Assembly: GCA_002421985.1 (NCBI GenBank) | Contig: DISF01000027.1 | Span: 1-8,597, forward strand | Reading direction: 5' to 3' | DNA: 8,597 nucleotides | Source: Roseovarius sp. UBA6217 | GTDB taxonomy: Bacteria > Pseudomonadota > Alphaproteobacteria > Rhodobacterales > Rhodobacteraceae | Shown here: piece by piece, positions 6,590-8,597 of the stretch | Layout of the letters: the number at the start of each line of letters is the position of its first letter | Position numbering within the stretch: the stretch's first letter is position 1 | Translations under genes and position numbers: made by a program | Notes under the pieces: model-generated | The model's database searches: none | What the model saw: only the letters and a program-made list of their open reading frames with translations | What the model was told of the DNA's origin: nothing

Positions 6590-6902
6590 TCCGCATCTCC
6601 GTGAATGTGTCGTTTGGCGCGTCCCTATCGCATGGATCACGGGGCGTTGAAAGGGCGTTCTGGGCGCGGCCTGCACAGCCACAGCCCGGCACCGGGTCAT
6701 AGCCACAGCCACCCCAGGGGTTGCACCGCGCGATGCGCCGCAGCGCCAGCCACCCGCCGCGCAGCGCGCCATGACGCTCCAGCGCGTCGAGCGCGTATTG
6801 GCTGCATGTCGGCTGATACCGGCAGTGCCAGCCAAGCCAGGGCGACAGGAAAAGCCGGTAGCCACGGATCGGCAGCGCGAGCAGGCGGGCGAGCGGGCTC
6901 AT
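6561..6902 (-). CDS. yidD: YidD membrane protein insertion efficiency factor
   Basis: Small amphipathic inner-membrane-associated protein that helps YidC/Sec insert membrane proteins (established for E. coli YidD; mechanism unresolved). Of 113 residues, about 3-73 form the family core: an N-terminal amphipathic helix (LARLLALPIRGYRLFLSP), then the signature YQPTCSQYALDALERHG (29-45) and RIARCNPWGGCGYDPVP (56-72). Known members usually end soon after GYDPVP; here about 40 further residues follow, polar and not recognised, the last of them overlapping the start of guaB in another frame. The ATG at 6902 forms an ATGA overlap with the rnpA stop, implying translational coupling. Gene order rpmH-rnpA-yidD is the widespread bacterial arrangement, but yidC does not follow. 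Whether the tail is a real protein segment or drift into downstream sequence after loss of an earlier stop cannot be told from one genome. Confidence 0.9.
   Translation of the reverse strand: MSPLARLLALPIRGYRLFLSPWLGWHCRYQPTCSQYALDALERHGALRGGWLALRRIARCNPWGGCGYDPVPGCGCAGRAQNALSTPRDPCDRDAPNDTFTEMRNGNSRGTHL
6597..6600 (-). promoter_or_regulatory. Ribosome binding site of guaB inside yidD
   Basis: GGAG in the guaB direction, 7 nt before the ATG at 6589. It fixes the guaB start over the much longer open frame and lies within the last codons of yidD, so ribosomes finishing yidD pass directly over it. Confidence 0.75.
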
Positions 6903-7315
6903 CCCCGGCCCCGCAGGCGATAAAGCGCATCGGCGAGGTCGCGGCGCAGATCGTCGAAGGGGCGCAGGCCGGTCTCGCCCGCGCGCCCGATCAGCACGTA
7001 ATCCCAGCCGGGCTGCGCCTTTTCCGGCAGGATTTCGCGCGCCGCGGCGCGCAGACGCCGCTTGGCGCGGTTTCGCGCCACCGCGTTGCCCACCTTCTTG
7101 GAGCAGGTGAACCCAACCCGCACACGCGGATCGCCGTCGCGCCGGTCGCGCCCCTGCACCAACATCGTGGCGGTGCCCTGCCTGCGCGCGCGCGCGGCGG
7201 CGAGGAAATCCGCGCGCTTGCGCAGCACCTCGGGTTTCGGCCTCGCGCACGACAACACCGCCGGGCACTCTTCCCCTGCCATGCGGTCAGAGGGGTCCGG
7301 CGGTGCATCGGTCAT
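6899..7315 (-). CDS. rnpA: Ribonuclease P protein component
   Basis: Protein subunit of RNase P, which binds the M1 RNA and the 5' leader of precursor tRNAs and aids removal of the leader. The 138-residue, arginine-rich protein carries the signature FTCSKKVGNAVARNRAKRRL (69-88) with the conserved RNR at 81-83, and the preceding VLRKRADFLAAARARRQGT strand-helix start. The C-terminus (DYVLIGRAG, then a helix through LADALYRL) completes the fold. The first ~28 residues are an unrecognised polar extension. The ATG at 7315 lies 16 nt from the rpmH stop but has no clear Shine-Dalgarno; Met12 (7282) is an alternative also lacking one. Translational coupling to rpmH would explain this. The stop overlaps the yidD start by 4 nt. 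Identification is firm; the start is moderately sure. Confidence 0.94.
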   Translation of the reverse strand: MTDAPPDPSDRMAGEECPAVLSCARPKPEVLRKRADFLAAARARRQGTATMLVQGRDRRDGDPRVRVGFTCSKKVGNAVARNRAKRRLRAAAREILPEKAQPGWDYVLIGRAGETGLRPFDDLRRDLADALYRLRGRG

Positions 7316-7331
7316 GTCGCGGTGCTTGCGC

Positions 7332-7466
7332 TCAGGCGCTCAGCGACTTGCGGCCACGGGCGCGGCGGGCGTTGAGAATCTTGCGCCCGGCCTTGGTCGC
7401 CATGCGCGCACGGAAGCCGTGGCGATTCTTGCGCACGCGGTTCGACGGTTGAAAGGTGCGTTTCAT
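7332..7466 (-). CDS. rpmH: 50S ribosomal protein L34
   Basis: Tiny basic protein of the large ribosomal subunit. The 44 residues begin MKRTFQPSNRVRKNRHGFR and end GRKSLSA, the standard L34 sequence and length for alphaproteobacteria. GGAG (plus-strand 7475-7478) lies 8 nt before the ATG, and a strong promoter about 65 nt further up reads into it. It is first in the leftward series rpmH-rnpA-yidD-guaB; rnpA begins after 16 nt. The usual neighbour dnaA is absent upstream, where a divergent membrane-protein gene stands, as is common in alphaproteobacteria. Confidence 0.98.
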   Translation of the reverse strand: MKRTFQPSNRVRKNRHGFRARMATKAGRKILNARRARGRKSLSA

Positions 7467-7487
7467 CGCTCCATCTCCGGTTCTGAG

Positions 7488-7519
7488 GGGGGCCGGTCGT
7501 CTGGAATCGCGCCGGGCCC
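7488..7519 (-). other. Possible GC-rich stem-loop in the rpmH leader
   Basis: On the plus strand GGCCGG (7491-7496) can pair with CCGGGCC (7512-7518) with one bulged G, closing a loop of about 15 nt. It falls between the predicted start point and the ribosome site. There is no U tract, so it is not a terminator. It could be a leader structure, or chance in GC-rich DNA. Confidence 0.2.
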
Positions 7520-7538
7520 GAATATGTCAGGAACCCGC

Positions 7539-7567
7539 CGTATAAAGAGGGGCGTGACCCAAGTCAA
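7539..7567 (-). promoter_or_regulatory. Sigma-70-type promoter of rpmH
   Basis: In the rpmH direction TTGACT (plus-strand 7562-7567) is followed after exactly 17 nt by TATACG (7539-7544). This is the best sigma-70-like match seen in the window and fits a ribosomal protein gene. The start point would be near 7531, giving a leader of about 65 nt. It probably drives rpmH-rnpA-yidD and, without other clear promoters, guaB and the methyltransferase gene. Confidence 0.75.
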
Positions 7568-7713
7568 ACCCCCGTCAGAGAATTTCACCCCGCCCCGGCA
7601 TATTACAGAAACCGCGCCGGGTATCACCGCCGATCACCCCCTCGTGAGGGCACTGGCGGGCGGGCCCCGGACCGTGCATCTGAGTCAGGACAGCAAACAG
7701 CCCCGGTGATCTC

Positions 7714-8457
7714 ATGGACCAAAGCCCCCCCTCCACGCGCACCCGCCGCAGGCCCGCCCTGCTGCGTCACGCGCCGCTTGCAATCATCGTGATCGCGGCG
7801 GTGGTGGGCACCGTGACCTTGCGCGACCACATCACCTTTGACACGTTGCGCGCGCATCGCGAGACGCTTCTGGCGTTTCGCGACAGCCATTTCGCGGCGC
7901 TGGCGGCGGCGTTCATCGCCACCTATGTGGTGATCGTCGCCTTCTCGCTGCCCGGCGCGGCGGTGGCCTCGGTCACCGGCGGGTTCCTGTTCGGGCTGGC
8001 CCTGGGGACCACATTCAACGTCACGGCCGCCTCGCTGGGGGCGATCGCGATCTTTCTTGCCGCCCGCTGGGGCTTGGGCGCGGCGCTCGCGGCGCGGATC
8101 GAGACATCGGAGGGCCGCATGAAACGGCTCAAGCAGCGGCTGCATGATAACGAGATCAGCGTGCTGTTCCTGATGCGGCTGGTGCCTGCGGTGCCGTTTT
8201 TCGTGGCCAACCTGTTGCCCGCGCTGGTGGGCGTGCGGTTGCGCAACTTCGTTCTGACCACGGTGCTGGGCATCATCCCCGGTGCCATCGTCTTTACCTG
8301 GATCGGCGTCGGCCTGGGCGAGGTGTTCGACCGGGGCGACAATCCCGATCTTTCCCTCTTGTGGGAGCCGCAGATCATCGGCCCCATCCTGGGGCTTGCG
8401 GCGCTCGCGGCGCTGCCAATGCTTGTCAAGGCCATTCGTGGGACAAAGGATATTTGA
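7714..8457 (+). CDS. VTT-domain (TVP38/TMEM64, DedA-like) membrane protein
   Basis: Polytopic inner-membrane protein of the VTT/SNARE-associated family (PF09335-type), related to DedA proteins; some relatives act as lipid scramblases or flippases, but the bacterial TVP38-type substrate is unknown. In 247 residues the hydrophobic segments are about 21-36, 59-79, 84-118 (glycine-rich, probably including a re-entrant loop), 149-171, 178-202 and 221-240. Family features are SLPGAAVASVTGGFLFG (78-94), the FLMRLVPAVPFF segment (152-163) with the conserved arginine, and the LVGVRLRNF then GIIPG stretch (171-190). The N-terminus is basic (RTRRRP), favouring a cytoplasmic position. The ATG at 7714 has a modest site GGTGA 4 nt upstream; no convincing plus-strand promoter was found in the ~250 nt before it. 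The flavin oxidoreductase gene starts 2 nt after the stop, so the two are almost certainly co-transcribed. Confidence 0.9.
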   Translation: MDQSPPSTRTRRRPALLRHAPLAIIVIAAVVGTVTLRDHITFDTLRAHRETLLAFRDSHFAALAAAFIATYVVIVAFSLPGAAVASVTGGFLFGLALGTTFNVTAASLGAIAIFLAARWGLGAALAARIETSEGRMKRLKQRLHDNEISVLFLMRLVPAVPFFVANLLPALVGVRLRNFVLTTVLGIIPGAIVFTWIGVGLGEVFDRGDNPDLSLLWEPQIIGPILGLAALAALPMLVKAIRGTKDI

Positions 8458-8459
8458 GA

Positions 8460-8597
8460 ATGACGAAACTGACACCGGATCTGCTGGTCATCGGGGCCGG
8501 CTCGGGCGGGCTGTCTGTCGCGGCGGGGGCCGTCCAGATGGGGGCGAGCGTCGTCCTGCTCGAAGGGCACAAGATGGGCGGCGACTGCCTCAACACC
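8460..8597 (+). CDS. FAD-dependent pyridine nucleotide-disulfide oxidoreductase, N-terminal 46 residues (cut by window edge)
   Basis: Start of a flavoprotein of the dihydrolipoamide dehydrogenase/mercuric reductase group. The FAD dinucleotide-binding fold opens with DLLVIGAGSGGLSVA (7-21), then the second strand SVVLLE (34-39), and the window ends in GGDCLNT, whose cysteine would be the first of the redox-active CxxxxC pair. The second cysteine and the NAD(P)H and dimerization domains lie outside the window. AAGGA (8446-8450), inside the end of the VTT gene, stands 9 nt before the ATG; the intergenic gap is 2 nt. From memory, some bacteria carry a VTT-like domain fused to such an oxidoreductase, which supports joint function. 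The fold is firm; the substrate is unknown, and a mercuric reductase label would be unjustified. Confidence 0.9.
   Translation, partial: MTKLTPDLLVIGAGSGGLSVAAGAVQMGASVVLLEGHKMGGDCLNT

Noticed and set aside
6610..6660. A separate guaB promoter (TTTCAA, 17 nt, GATAGG) and a near-LexA repeat beside it
   Set aside because: Each hexamer matches only 3 of 6 consensus bases, and the GAAC-N7-CAAC repeat has a mismatch in a conserved position.
6590..6865. An N-terminal extension of GuaB to the ATG at 6865
   Set aside because: The extra 92 residues are the yidD sequence read in another frame; the conserved GuaB N-terminus and a good ribosome site fix the start at 6589.
7541..7546. TATAAA on the plus strand as a -10 for the VTT gene
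   Set aside because: No -35-like hexamer lies 16-18 nt upstream; the same bases form the -10 of the leftward rpmH promoter, and the VTT start is over 160 nt away.
7624..8475. A 283-codon open frame on the minus strand opposite the VTT gene
   Set aside because: The product is extremely rich in Arg, Gln, His and Asp, typical of an antisense shadow of a hydrophobic membrane protein; the plus strand has clear VTT family features.

Overview
The window looks like chromosomal DNA of an alphaproteobacterium, most likely Rhodobacterales (Roseobacter/Rhodobacter group). The evidence is high GC by eye, a RecA and a CckA-type hybrid kinase with alphaproteobacterial sequences, a GTTC-N7-GTTC LexA box upstream of recA, a TTAA-N7-TTAA CtrA-type box upstream of cckA, and a small sulfotransferase-like protein of a type I recall from this order. 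There is no sign of phage, transposon, CRISPR, tRNA or rRNA. It reads as a housekeeping region.

Layout, left to right. (1) 1-649, minus strand: the N-terminal half of recA, with its SOS box at 701-715. (2) 844-1485, plus strand: a sulfotransferase-like P-loop protein with a TTG start, divergent from recA and overlapping cckA tail to tail by 40 bp. (3) A leftward series of six genes on the minus strand, from right to left: rpmH (7466-7332), rnpA (7315-6899), yidD (6902-6561), guaB (6589-5138), an RsmB/NOP-family rRNA methyltransferase (5101-3917) and cckA (3830-1446). The first five are tightly packed: 16 nt gap, ATGA overlap, 29 nt overlap, 36 nt gap. cckA follows after 86 nt that hold its own candidate promoter and a CtrA-type box. 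(4) 7467-7713: the region between rpmH and the rightward genes, with a clear rpmH promoter. (5) 7714-8597, plus strand: a VTT/TVP38-type membrane protein, then after 2 nt the start of an FAD-dependent pyridine nucleotide-disulfide oxidoreductase that runs off the window.

The leftward series brings together ribosome production (L34, 16S rRNA methylation), tRNA 5' processing (RNase P protein), membrane-protein insertion (YidD) and the committed step of GTP synthesis (GuaB). It ends in CckA, the top kinase of the CckA-ChpT-CtrA cell-cycle/motility phosphorelay. The CtrA-type box in the cckA promoter suggests a feedback loop from CtrA to its own kinase. The VTT-oxidoreductase pair at the right end is probably a two-gene unit whose products act together at the membrane, but its substrate is unknown.

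I see no wholly new system. The best leads are the cckA CtrA box, the VTT-flavoprotein pair, the sulfotransferase-like gene between recA and cckA, and the long YidD tail that overlaps guaB. Two genes (recA, the oxidoreductase) are cut by the window edges.
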